Assembly (NCBI GenBank): GCA_963575745.1
Contig: CAUYUJ010018885.1
Span: 59,269 to 123,268, forward strand
Reading direction: 5' to 3'
Length of the DNA stretch: 64,000 nucleotides
Source of the DNA: Prorocentrum cordatum
Taxonomy: Eukaryota; Sar; Dinophyceae; Prorocentrales; Prorocentraceae
A program made the position numbers and the translations under genes. This document shows positions 29,801 through 39,500 of the stretch, one piece after another. Numbering within the stretch: the stretch's first letter is position 1; each line of letters opens with the position of its first letter. Below the pieces are notes generated by a model, which saw only the letters and a list, made by a program, of their open reading frames with translations, was not told the origin of the DNA and made no database searches.

Positions 29801-32296
29801 CATCTGCGTGACCGCCCTCTCCTGGGGCCACTGGCACAGCCGTTCGCATGCCATGAAGAGCTGCCCGAGAACATAGAGGCCCTGATCACTTACATACCAG
29901 AGGCTGCGCGGCGCGAAGTTGAACTGGCCAACTCCTGTCTTCCAGGGGAAGGACAGCGCAGCTTGCCGCGCCATGTCCACGGTGATCTCTGGAAGGGCCT
30001 CCCAATCGGCAGCGTCGCTCGGCAGCTCCAACTCCTTCTGATCATGTATGCGCCAGATGCCGTGCCAGAAGGTGACAGATTTATCCGCAAGGGCGTAGGG
30101 CTGCGCTAAATCATTATTCAGATTGCCCCAATCCAACAACTCCTGCACCGCGCGAGCTTTCGTAAACCGGCGTGCTGCCCCCGCGCCTTTTTCGAATGAG
30201 TTGGCCGCCCAGGTCGCCCACGCTTTGAGGGATGACTGCGCGTGCTCGTCTAGCACCGCCTGCGCCCGATCAAGAATCGCATCCACCGCGTCATCAAAGT
30301 GTGGGTCGCTGAGCAGCTCACTTCCCGCGGCAAAAAATTGCTTGACCCAGGGATCGATAGCATCAAGTCCTTTTGATGGGAGAACTCGAGCTAACCAGCG
30401 CTCAAACTCAAGAGTGCCAGGAGCCAACTTGATGTACGCTGACGTAGGAGACTCCACCTGCAATCCAACATCAGCGATGAGCATCTCCATCTGGTGCCGA
30501 ATGGACTGCCGTGTCGATCTGGCGTGGCGGGCCCGCCTGGACGCTAAAGCCCACGCTTGCTCCACAGGCCCACGCTCCGCCAACTTGTGCGGTGCCTGTC
30601 GTTCCAGCTTCGTCCACTTGTAATGCACTCTGCCGGCCGAACCTCGATAGATCGTGGACGCGCGACCCACCTTGTCGTACCTGCCCAACAGCTCGCTCTC
30701 TAGCGCCGTGAGCACCGCGTCCCACGCATCCTGCAGAGACTGTGTGCACTCAGCAGCTTCCACCAATTTCAATGCTGAGTCCCATTCAACAGGGAAGCGA
30801 GAGCAACCAATCGCAGGTACCTTCGGCAGCGCCTTGGGCTCAGCAAGCTCCCGTACCCAGAAGACACGGTCGCGGCCATAGATTGGGAGAGCTACTGGCA
30901 GATGAGGAAAGGTTGTGGCATCTTCGCGCACCACTGGGATATCAATCCTCGTGACAAGGTTCGTCAATATCAGAAAATAATCGATGCGTGATCCAGGAAC
31001 AGCCTGGCGGCAGGTCGTCTCCTGAGCTCTGGCCACCACTCCACCCAAAGAATGCAACCAGTCAAGCGAGCCCAACTGTTCCACTTCCATATTGAAGTCT
31101 CCACAGACAACCCAATCGAAGCCATGAGCCGCGAGCTGCGTCAGGTAGCAGCTTACCTCGTGCAGTATGGACAGATTGAATTGAGACAGCCCTTCATTAA
31201 CCGCCAAATAGATAGACACTATCACCAAGCCGCCTGGGACTCCCCAGTGTACACGCGCAGCCATTGCACGCCCAGGCACAATTACCGGGCTGTCACGATG
31301 CGGAGGTGACGTGACCATCGCATGGCCTCGCGTTAGAAACGCAAGGCCGCCGCTGAAGCCCCCAGCGCCGGTGGTGAGAGCGCTCGTCCAGACGCCCGTC
31401 CAACCTTTATCAGCTGCGCGTGCCTGCACATCCGCCAGTTTAACGTCACCTGTGCGATGCTCCTGAATGGCCAGCACAGTGTCTTGGCAGCCCACCAAGA
31501 ATTCCACCAACTGCTTAGAATCAGAACAGTTCAGGGTAGTGATGCTGCCCTTGACGCTGACCTCAGACTGGCTGCAGGCGTGTTGGTTGATGAAAGGCAT
31601 GTGAATCCGTCCTGGCTCCTGGTGCAGGCCCCTCGGCCCATTGGGCCCCGCGCCCGACGGGCCCCCGATGCCAGAAGCCTCAGAACGAGGTTCCCAGGCA
31701 GGCCGCTTCCGATGCCTAGACGGTCCGAGCCTCCGAACGTCCTGAACCGAGGCGTTCTGACGGGGGACGTGGCGACGATGCGGCACGGCGTGTGGCCAAG
31801 AACCTGGCACCTCGCCGTCCTTGGAGGGCTCGCGGGGAAAGCCCCCAGCCTCGTGCGAGCTACCAGCGCACATAGGAAAGATGCACGCCGAACTCGCAGC
31901 AGCACTACCAGAAGACGGCGGAGGAGGACCATGCCTGGGCAGCAGAGGGCAGGTGTCAGAATCATCATCGTCGGCCTCCGCTCCACGGGCCGCGGACAAG
32001 CCCGGGGCACTGGGAAGGGCCGCTGCCGCGGGCGAACCGCCCCTTGCCGAGCCCTGCGGCGCACCGCTAGGCTTCGGCGACCGACCCCGCAGAGGGGGGA
32101 CCCTGGCATTGGGGTCAGCAGCGGCGGCAGCGGCGGCCTCCCCCAGCGGCACCACCCCAGCAGGCTGGGCAGCCGCCTGCGGCCCATCGGGCGCTGCAGC
32201 TCCAGGCGGCGTGTAGCGCCGTATGCTGCCATCAGCGTGGGCACGCGGCATGGCATCCACGCCCTCCACCAGCAGCGCCAGCAGCAGTAGGCGCAT
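26802..32296 (-). CDS. LINE-B ORF2: endonuclease-RT-RNase H polyprotein (one frameshift)
   Basis: The proposed start is ATG 32296, the first Met after the ORF1 stop (32394). Upstream codons in this frame are a shadow of ORF1. Endonuclease (about 31.5-30.9 kb): VLAIQEHRTGD (Glu), WVVCGDFNME (Asp/Asn), SRIDYFLI (Asp), FPHLPV (His). RT (about 29.9-29.1 kb): FFDMLKCYE (motif A Asp), LQGILAGCSMAT (motif B), VLIDDISF at about 29290 (catalytic Asp pair). A CxxC...H...C finger follows (CFACKRAVGTLAHQWFDC). RNase H (about 28.0-27.5 kb) has FTDGSG, PRSEYYAM, VSDHLSLV and NAWADMF. Near 27415-27425 the frame shifts. The other frame continues with two C-terminal fingers (RCVQC; IICTACGAF) to the stop at 26802. 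All catalytic residues are present, so it may be recent. The shift could be real or an assembly error. Confidence 0.85.
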
Positions 32297-32393
32297 CGCC
32301 CCGAGACCACGCGCGCCGCAAGCCCTAGTAGGGCCCGAGCCGCCCTGGGCGCCGGGGCCGCCGGAAGGAAATTCGAAGACCCCAGAAAGAGCC

Positions 32394-33638
32394 CTAGTAG
32401 GGCCCGAAGCCTGTCTGGAGGCGCTCCTTCTGGTGCCACTGCTCCGAGAGGAAATCGCGCTGTCGCTTGTACATGGCGCGGAGGGTGGCCTCGTCTTGGC
32501 CTCCAATGTTCCCCCCCTCGCCTTGCATGCCGCCCAGCCACGTCTTAATCCCCTCAAGGTCGATATCATCAGGCATGAGGTCAGCAGCAGAGAAGCGGCC
32601 AGCAGCAGCAGGGCCGGCGGGAGGGGCAGGCCGGGCAAGCCCAGCGCCCGCCTCTTCGCCTGGAGCCGCACCGCCAGCAGCGGCAGGCGCAGCCGCCGAG
32701 CGCCCAGCCTCCGCCGGTGCTGTCGCGAGCTCACGTTCGGCCTGGGCGGCCCTCTCGCGTTCCAGCTTGGCGGCTTCGAGCAGCCGCATGTCAGCCAGGA
32801 CGGAGGTGAGCCTGGCGCCGACCGAGCCGTCGTCGCCGAGCTCCTGGAGCGTCTTTCCCAGCGCCTCGACCGAGATGCTGCCGAGCCCAGGAACTGCCTC
32901 GGCCGCCGTAGCATTCTCAGCCGGCGGCCTCGCCATCTGCCCGCACAAGCTGGCGTGCTCCCGCTGCAGCTCCACCAACTCCTCCGTAGTGGCAGATAGC
33001 GCCGCAGCCGCTTCCTGCCGCTTGACCTCGAGCTCCGTCTGCTGCAGCTCGATGGCCTGAAGCGCGTCGGCCTGGGTCTTCTGGCGCTTCTCGACCCGCA
33101 GCTGCTTCTGGGCCAAGTCGCGGATGCGCGTGCCGACAGGGCGAGCGGCAGCCACCGCGTCGCGCAGGGTCTTGCGCTCCTCCTCCATGGCCTTGCGCGC
33201 CGTGACCACCGAAGGCTCCTGCACCTGCTGGACCTGGGCGATGGCCACATCCAGCTCAGCGATGCGTGCCTTCTGCTTGGCCTCGTCCGCCTCCACCCCG
33301 CCGTCAACGTCCATGGCAGGCGCCGAGCGGGGCGCGGCCTCCGCCTGCACTAGGCGGGCCTGCACCGAGGCCAGCTCGATCTCCAGCTTGGCCACCTGGC
33401 TGCGCCAAGGCGGCTCGGCGGTGGCGGGGGCCTTGGGCTGCACGTGTTTGGACGGCTTGCCAGAGCCCTCGTCGCGCGGGCACAAGAAGGCGGACCCTTT
33501 GGCCACGTTGCACTTCGTGCACTTGGCTTGATCACCGTGATTCCACCACGCCTTGCCACTGGTGGGGTGCTTGCACCACTTGCAGCACCATGCAGTGGCC
33601 AGCGCGGCACGATTGCCATGGCCCCCCTTGGGCGCCAT
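32394..33638 (-). CDS. LINE-B ORF1: zinc-finger and coiled-coil nucleic-acid-binding protein
   Basis: I prefer ATG 33638 (MAPKGGHGNRA); the frame also allows ATG 33665. Near the N-terminus lies a Cys-rich motif, WCCKWCKHPTSGKAW followed by CTKCNVAKG, i.e. paired CxxC knuckles. Residues of about 60-280 are strongly helical and coiled-coil-like (KLEIELASVQARLVQAE, LRVEKRQKTQADALQ, TEELVELQREHASL), then an Ala/Pro/Gly-rich linker. A final helical part contains DLEGIKTWLGGMQGEGG and ends QTGFGPY before TAG. By position and architecture this is the ORF1 chaperone-type protein of a LINE, shared in plan with LINE-A ORF1. ORF2 lies in the +1 frame relative to it, and its first Met is 98 nt past the ORF1 stop. 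Confidence 0.8.
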   Translation of the reverse strand: MAPKGGHGNRAALATAWCCKWCKHPTSGKAWWNHGDQAKCTKCNVAKGSAFLCPRDEGSGKPSKHVQPKAPATAEPPWRSQVAKLEIELASVQARLVQAEAAPRSAPAMDVDGGVEADEAKQKARIAELDVAIAQVQQVQEPSVVTARKAMEEERKTLRDAVAAARPVGTRIRDLAQKQLRVEKRQKTQADALQAIELQQTELEVKRQEAAAALSATTEELVELQREHASLCGQMARPPAENATAAEAVPGLGSISVEALGKTLQELGDDGSVGARLTSVLADMRLLEAAKLERERAAQAERELATAPAEAGRSAAAPAAAGGAAPGEEAGAGLARPAPPAGPAAAGRFSAADLMPDDIDLEGIKTWLGGMQGEGGNIGGQDEATLRAMYKRQRDFLSEQWHQKERLQTGFGPY

Positions 33639-33833
33639 CCTGGGCCGAGACCGACGAGGCTGCACGCTAGGACCAAGAAGAACGCCAGGGAAGGCGGCGT
33701 GTTGGCTGAAGCGTCGGCGCTATGGAGCGCCGATCCAGACCTGGGCGAACAGGCCGAAAGGATGAAAGCAAGCTCGGGGAACAGAGCTATCCCGTTCTGG
33801 CACGAGGGCGCGGAAGCCCTCTCGTGCAAACAT

Positions 33834-33855
33834 CTTGAGCCAAAATGGCTACGGA
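33834..33855 (-). other. Perfect dinoflagellate spliced-leader sequence at the LINE-B 5' end
   Basis: On the minus strand the 22 nt read TCCGTAGCCAT then TTTGGCTCAAG, identical over all positions to the conserved SL exon (variable first base T). It is followed by the LINE-B 5' untranslated region, with a GCACGAG...CTCGTGC hairpin at about 33800-33828. Upstream it directly abuts the TCC-rich tract. No SL-RNA donor-site context (GT after AAG) is present, so this is a transcript-derived exon copy, not an SL RNA gene. Confidence 0.95.
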
Positions 33856-34000
33856 AGAGGATGAGGAGGAGGAGGAGAAGCAGGAGGAGGAGGAGGAGGG
33901 NNNNNNNNNNNNNNNNNNNNNNNNNNNNNNNNNNNNNNNNNNNNNNNNNNNNNNNNNNNNNNNNNNNNNNNNNNNNNNNNNNNNNNNNNNNNNNNNNNNN
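33856..34000 (+). other. GGA tract followed by a 100-N assembly gap
   Basis: GATGAGGAGGAGG repeats at 33856-33900 run into Ns at 33901-34000. The gap length is probably nominal. It lies where the microsatellite upstream of LINE-B continues. Confidence 0.99.
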
Positions 34001-34189
34001 GGCCTGACGCGAGGCCAGGCGCAAATCGAAAGTTGTGGCCATTCCCCTCCGCTCACAGCAGCGCAAAACCTTATCCCCAGAGGGGTGGTCTTAGATGCTT
34101 GATTGAAGGTGTGCCAAGCTCCTGGCTTTTGTGAGGGCGGGAGAGGAGGGGGCAACGGTAAGGGGAGGAGGCGGAGGAGAATGGATGAG

Positions 34190-34380
34190 GAAAACGTGGA
34201 AGAGTCACGCTTTCCAATTTTTCCGATGCGTGGGCCCCAAAGGTCTGGAACACTTCCCTAGGGCCGGTTTTTCGCCTGAGTCGTTTTTTCACGGTCCCGA
34301 GGCCCGGCGAGGGCCCCCGGAGGCCTGAAACAGGCAAAAATCGCCCGTTCCACTTTTTTGGGAGCGTCACGTCTTGGAGT
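34190..34380 (+). mobile_element. Dispersed ~170-bp repeat (MITE-like), copy 1
   Basis: Starts near AGAGTCACGCTTTCC and ends near GAGCGTCACGTC, giving loose inverted ends around TGACG. The interior (CCAAAGGTCTGGA; CGGTTTTTCG; GAGTCGTTTTTTCACGG; GAGGGCCCCCGGAGGCC) recurs in inverse orientation at about 54757-54940 and 56836-56998. No coding capacity. Confidence 0.65.
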
Positions 34381-35160
34381 CCCCTTATCCACCCCGTTCC
34401 ACGTCTCCCTTCGTGTTGCTCCGCTCCCAATCCCCCTTCCTGCAATTCCCCTCTCACCCCCGCTCGCTCCCCTCCCTGCTCCATATCCTCCTCCCCCCAT
34501 CCACCGCCTTCCCCCGTCTCCCCAGGTATGGGACGCCCTGATTTCTTCAATCCCAGACTGCAGGCGTCTTGAAAGAATCGAGACGGAGGTTTCTCACAGT
34601 TTTCGACGTCTCGGCGGGATGGGAAGCCGGCCCCACGGAAGTGGCGGAGAGATATGGGGCCCGAGACGCTCGATGTCTTGGATACGCGGTCCCCAGAAGC
34701 CCCGACCCTTGCCCCGGGACCGGAGGCAGAGAACGGTGAAAAAGCGGCGCCCCGAGTTTGCTACGACGCGACCATGTTTGGGTCCAGGATTGGGAGGGCC
34801 AGAGGGGGGGAGCACTGGACCGGTGTGGCGGCGAGTGCCTCGCAGGTTCCTGCTCTACGGGAAGGCCCACCCCGAGCCGGGCCTCCACGTGGAGGACCCG
34901 ATCGAGCTCCGCGACCTCAACATCCGGCAGGGCCCACGCCACCCCGCCAGCCCCACAAGAGAGGGGGGCCCAACAAGAGAGGAAGGAGGAGGGAGGAGGG
35001 GGGGGGTCCAGTTGAGGAGGGACGAGGACGAGGACGAGGACGAGGAGGAGGAGGAGAAGGTGCTCAAGCTGCTGCGGCGCCCCCCCCCCCCAGCTGACAG
35101 CGCTGGGCCTGCCTGGGACGCGGCTGGAACAGCGTACGTGCCGCCGGCGCCGACAGCGGA
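34381..35160 (+). other. Unassigned open frame and pyrimidine/GGA-rich sequence
   Basis: The frame 34358-35389 is open but compositionally mixed. Only RRFLLYGKAHPEPGLHVEDP (about 34840-34900) looks protein-like. It may be upstream sequence of the RT relic that follows. The part at 34980-35062 is GGA/GAC-rich. I assign no gene. Confidence 0.25.
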
Positions 35161-35162
35161 GA

Positions 35163-37205
35163 GACTCGGCGCCTGCTCTCCCGGGTGGCCGCGCGGGTCG
35201 CTCTCGGCGAGCTCCCGCCGGATGTCCTCCGGACGCTGCGGTCAGGAGTGCTCGTGGCGCTCGACACGGTCAAGCAGTGGCGAAGCGTCCCGGCGTGCCT
35301 ATAGGCCTACCAAACAGTGTTCTAAGAACCATTTGTGGTCTCCACGACAAGTTCTTAGAACATTTCTGGGCGAGACTGTCTCGTTTTAAGACACCGGGCT
35401 CATGTTCTAAGAACAGTGTTTTTGTTTTAGAGCAGTTTTGGGTTCTAAGAACATTCCGTGGTAGGACTATAAAAATGCGGGGGCGGTCGGTCCCTGCTCA
35501 ACAAAGGGGGCGGCGAGGTTCGACCTGTCCTGGTGGGAGCGACTCTCCGCCGCCGGGCGCGGAAGGCGCAGCTAGCCGAGGCAGCGGGCGGGCACCAGTA
35601 CGGGGTTGGGCGGAAGGGCGGGGCGACCTTGCTGGTTAAACACCTGCAGGCCTTGGTGGAGACACGGCCAGACGCCACGCTTATCAAGGTAGACGCGAAG
35701 CCGGCGTTTCAGCGGATGCGGCGGGGCCCCGCTTTCCAGGCGATGGCGGCGGCGGTCCCCGAAGCGGCCGAAGTGTTGCAGGCGCGGTACGCGGAGCCGG
35801 CCGCCGAGCACTACCGGCGCGGAGCCAACGGGCAGTACGAAACTAACTGGAGCCGCCAGGGGTTCGACCAGGGGGCCCGCTCTCCCCCGCTGGCTTCGCC
35901 GTCGGCCAGCGGCAGGCCTTGGAGCAGCTTTTGGGCGAGCTGCAGCAGCGGGACCCCGACGCTCGGCTATTCTCTTACCTGGACGAGACCTACCTTGCGG
36001 TGAGAGCGGATCTCGGGCTGCTAACGCTGACCGGCTTGAACACAGTGCTTGCGCCGCTTGGACTCGAATTCAACGCTCGGAAAAAGCTGGTCTGGTCCCC
36101 GGCCGGGGCGCAGGCCGTCCAGCCCGAGCTGGCGGGCCACTTTGCGCCCGTGCTTCCAATTCTCGGCACGAAGCTCCAGGCGCCGGGAGACGCCGACGAC
36201 GCGGCGTTCCTCCTCGGCGGGCAGGGCTGCGGATTCGACAACGCGACGACGCGCCTGCGGCAGCTCTGGGCTTGAGGGGGCCCAGTGGGCGACCGCGAGG
36301 CGCGCCGCGGCTTTCTGGGCCGCCTGGGCGCACGCCGCCGACGAGGTGCGCCGCGACTTGGGCGCCGCTTCGCTCGCGGACGCGTTGGGCACTCCGCCCG
36401 GAGCGCAGCGGCGCTTGCAGGGGCGCGCGCAGAACTTGCGCGCCAGGGCGCAGAGCCCTCACCCGCAGCCCCGCTCGCCGCGGCGCTCGGATGGCCGATG
36501 AGGCAGAAGACGATGGTTGCGACCGTGCACAAGACAACTCCCTGGCTGCCGCCCGGCAGCGAGTGCACCTGCGCAATCAGGCTGTCCTTGGGTCCGCCGG
36601 CGGGCCTGGATGCGGGGCAGCCTGCGCCCTTGAAGACGTGGGGTGGGCCACTGGGACCCGCTGCCGCCTCCTGATTCCGCGGCGCCAGAATGCTCTCGTG
36701 ACGAGCTCGCACGGGTGTCTGCGACCTGCTGCAACCAAACGGGCGCCGGGGCTCCCTGCCAGGCGCTCCTTGACGAGGACGGCTGCGACGCGGCCACCTG
36801 CCAGCCCGGGGGAGGCGTCGTCCGGCGCCACGGCGGGTTGGCCAAGGCGGCGGGCTGCTTGGCGGCGCGGTGGACGCACGACCGCACGCTGCACGAACAG
36901 CGCGTGCCCACCTGGGACCGCTATCGGCCCCGACGCCCGACCGAGGGCGCCGGCCCCCCGTCTTTGAGCGAGCCATACTGGGTGTCCAGCACGAGGACCT
37001 GGACGGCAGGCGATGGGTGGACGTCGCCACTGCGCGCCACCCCGCGGCCGGGGACGAGCCTGCCGTTCGCGTCGCCGCCCGGAGGCCAGGCCAGGCCTCG
37101 CGCCGTGCAGAACGCGAGAGGCGCGAGCGCTATCCCGGCGAACGGCTGACTGCCTTCGCCGTGGAGACCGCGGGGCGGCTCGGCGCGGAGGCGCGCCAGT
37201 AGCTG
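35163..37205 (+). pseudogene. Decayed reverse transcriptase of a second LINE type (possibly R2-like)
   Basis: Before the foldback insertion: VALGELPPDVLRTLRSGVLVALD (35190-35268). After it: GGGEVRPVLVGATLRRR, HQYGVGRKGG and LIKVDAKPAFQRMRRG (RT fingers and motif A). In another frame FSYLDETYLAV (about 35973) replaces the usual YLDD with YLDE. Later frames hold a CCHC-like CxxxC...RRHGGLAKAAG near 36820-36860. The C-terminal piece RWVDVATARHPAAG...RRAERERRERYPG...FAVETAGRLG (37010-37195) resembles the end of RT proteins with a restriction-like endonuclease. Frameshifts near 35880, 36275, 36640 and 36950 and the altered catalytic site show it is dead. R2-like placement is tentative. Confidence 0.6.
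35269..35502. mobile_element. Foldback element, copy 1, inserted in the RT relic
   Basis: Long imperfect inverted ends of about 45-48 bp: TCAAGCAGTGG...CGTCCCGGCGTGCCTATAGG...CCTACCA on the left and its degenerate inverse complement on the right (TGGTAGGACTATA...GGTCGGTCCCTGCTCAAC). The interior carries four copies of the palindrome GTTCTWAGAAC (35319-35329, 35351-35361, 35405-35415, 35442-35452). It interrupts RT coding sequence. A second copy is at 56032-56249. Confidence 0.8.
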
Positions 37206-37329
37206 GTCGGCCACGTGCGCGAACTGCCAGAGGATGAGCAGCACGCCGAGTTGTCCAGCGCCTGCAGCGCGGTCGCTGCGCTGTCCAGCGCCACCCGGTT
37301 CGGCAGCTGCGCCAGGCGGCGGGCCTGCC

Positions 37330-37625
37330 CCGAGGAGGAGGAGGAGAAGGAGGAGGAGGAGGAGGAGGAGGAGGAGGAGGAGGAGGGGGAGAAAGAGGAG
37401 GAGGATGAGGAGGAGGAGGAGGAGGAGGAGGAGGAGGCGCAGCTCGAAGGCGGCAGACCGCCTCACTGGAGGCCTCAGGAGGAGGAAGAGGCTGAGGAAG
37501 CGGCGGAGGCCAGCCCTGGAGCGGGAGGAGGAGGAGGAGGAGGAGGAGGAGGAGGAGGAGGAGGAGGAGGAGGAGGAGGAGGAGGAGCAGGAAGAGCAGG
37601 AGGAGCAGGAGGAAGGTGGAAAGAA
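37330..37625 (+). repeat. GGA microsatellite downstream of the RT relic
   Basis: Two GGA blocks (37336-37440 and 37525-37625) separated by about 85 bp of other sequence. Frames give Glu or Gly runs. Confidence 0.9.
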
Positions 37626-37639
37626 GAGGGATGAGGAGG

Positions 37640-38040
37640 GGGTCCTTGGGGGTTTGCGGGGCAGGGCTTTCAGGGGTTCTGGACTGCCTTTAGCGTTCTC
37701 GGGGCGCCCCAGAGGGCGCAGGGACCAGGAACAGGAACAGGCTGCGCCGCGCAGCGGCCCAGGAAAATCAAACGGTCCTCTTGCGCAACCCAGCCTGGCT
37801 ACTGGAGGGTGTAGGAAATCCGAGAGGCCCTGGAGGGTCCAGGGAACTCTAGCGCCACATCCCTCCCCTCCCAGGCGGGGTTCCACGCCTCTGGCAAGGA
37901 TGAATGGAACACTCCCAAACCTGATTGCGTCGCTAAAAAATCAGGACGCAGATTTTGTCGCGATGCTCTGCCTCTGGAGACCCTCGCTGGGCCCCCGGAC
38001 CGTCAACAGAACAATTCATGAGGATCCACCTCCCAGATGG
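37640..38040. other. Intergenic region, nothing recognised
   Basis: Mixed GC-rich sequence between the GGA tract and the CATCG foldback element. No coherent ORF or repeat identified. Confidence 0.4.
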
Positions 38041-38045
38041 GGAAG

Positions 38046-38243
38046 TAGATGGGGTCGGAGGATCGCGCCGCATCGCCGATGCATCGGCGATGCGGCTCGA
38101 TGTGGAGCCCGACTTGCTCCACGTCGACGTCGCCGATGCACCGCCGATGTCGGCATTGCATCGCCAGCGCATCGCAGATACATCGCCGATGTATCGGCGA
38201 TGCGGCGCGATCCCCCGACCCCATATGCCCCGACCCCATCTAG
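38046..38243. mobile_element. CATCGCCGATG foldback element, copy 1
   Basis: The left end TAGATGGGGTCGGAGG and following bases reappear as the inverse complement at the right end (CCCGACCCCATCTA). The interior is dense in CATCGCCGATG/CATCGGCGATG palindromes. Bases 38067-38096 form a 30-bp perfect palindrome. A diverged copy is at 54590-54740. Confidence 0.8.
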
Positions 38244-38479
38244 GAGGCCTCCAGAAAAGAAGGCCGCGCCGGGGAGAGGGTCGGGACTTTCGGGATCCGC
38301 GCATGGACAAAACGAAGGCGTCGCACGCCTGGGCAACAAGCATCTCACGGGCCTTGCCGCCCTTGCCGGCGCTCGGGGGCCGGCGGGTCGTGCTAAGGAG
38401 GGAGAGGCTAGCCCAGCTGAAGGCCGACCCTCCCCGTCCCTTGAGGACTGCCGCGAACCTCCGAGCTTCCGGCATCCCC

Positions 38480-38930
38480 GCTCTCCTCCGCGTCGTCCGT
38501 CTCCTCCTCCGCCGCCTGCATCTTCTCCGTCTCCGCCCTTTCCTGCTCGCCCTCTACCTCCTACCCCTCCCCCTCCTCCTGCTGCTCCTCCTCCTCCTCT
38601 TCCTCCTCCTCCTCCTCCTCCTCCTCTTCCTCCTCCTCCTCCTCATCCTCATCGTTCTCCTCCTCCTCCTCCTCCTCCTCCTCCTTGTTCTTCGTCATCT
38701 TCCTCTCTCCTCGTCCCTCCTCTTCCTTGACCTCCTCCCCCTCCGCCTCCTTCTCCTCCTCGCCCTCGTCCTCCTCATCTCCTCCTCCTCCTCCTCCTCC
38801 TCCTCCTCCTCCTCCTCCTCCCCTTCCTCCTCCTCCTCCTCCTCCTCCTCCTCCCCCTCCTCCCCCCCTCCTCCTGATCCTCCTCCTCCTCTCCTCCTCC
38901 TCCTCCTCCTCCTCCTCCCACATCCCTGTC
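38480..38930. repeat. TCC microsatellite
   Basis: About 450 bp of CTC/TCC triplets with short interruptions. The Leu/Ser/Pro frames are rejected as genes. Confidence 0.95.
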
Positions 38931-38999
38931 ACACCCCCAGACGTGTCGGCAGGGCGGGGCAAGCGGTTCGCCTGAGACGCCCTCACCATTCATGATCCT

Positions 39000-39440
39000 G
39001 AAATTTGAAATGTGCAAGAGCTTCAGGCATGGAGGGTGGTCCGTTTTCAAAATGTTGTTATCGCATCAGCGCCGCGCACGATCGTTAGAACAGTTGCAGC
39101 CATTTCGAAGATGAAGGGCGGCTTCTTTCAAACATTGTGGTTCTCGCCTCAGCGTCGCACACATTCGCTTCAAAAGTTTGCAGCAGCTTCAAGGTTTCGC
39201 ACGGTCGAAGTCCCAGGCATGGTGTCCTGGCCCGATTTAGGATTTCCAGGATGCAGCAGTCACGTTGGTTCGCGGTGTTGAGGTCCCAGCCGTGGTGTTC
39301 TGGCACGAGTCTGGATTCGCAGGGCGCAGCAGCCTTGTTGATCCGCGCCGTTGAAGTCACGCAACGAAAACAAAAACATGTGGCTGGGACGTATGAAGAG
39401 GGAGCTTTGAGGGAGAGTGTTTTGCAACATCGATGATGCG
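39000..39440. repeat. Diverged ~75-bp tandem repeat region
   Basis: Three diverged units: GTCCCAGGCATGGTGTCCTG near 39210, GTCCCAGCCGTGGTGTTCTG near 39282, and a partial third ending GTTGAAGTC near 39356. The surrounding 400 bp have no gene. Confidence 0.5.
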
Positions 39441-39454
39441 TCTTGGGGTTGCAC

Positions 39455-39500
39455 TGGTCCTCCTCCTCCTCTTCCTCCTCCTCCTCCTCCTCCCCTCCGC
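39455..39500. repeat. TCC tract at the LINE-C 5' junction
   Basis: CTCCTCCTC run directly preceding LINE-C coding sequence. Confidence 0.85.

Larger units (their letters stand above)
26640..33855 (-). mobile_element. LINE-B: full-length non-LTR retrotransposon starting with a perfect SL
   Basis: About 7.2 kb on the minus strand: SL (33855-33834), ORF1, ORF2 (endonuclease, RT, RNase H, zinc fingers), a 3' region of about 160 bp, then TCC/ATC repeats. The upstream flank is also TCC on the minus strand, up to the assembly gap. One frameshift near the ORF2 3' end is the only defect noticed. Confidence 0.9.

Noticed and set aside
32397-33307. N-terminal extension of the LINE-B ORF2 frame
   Set aside because: Here the frame is an Arg/Ser-rich shadow of ORF1, which has zinc-finger and coiled-coil sequence in the proper frame.
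33834-33855. SL RNA gene
   Set aside because: The exon is followed by LINE 5' UTR (ATGTTTGC...) and not by a GT donor and SL-RNA intron, so it is a copied exon.
37234-38995. Plus-strand frames of 346-498 codons
   Set aside because: They run through GGA and TCC tracts and a foldback element. No protein-like segment of useful length.
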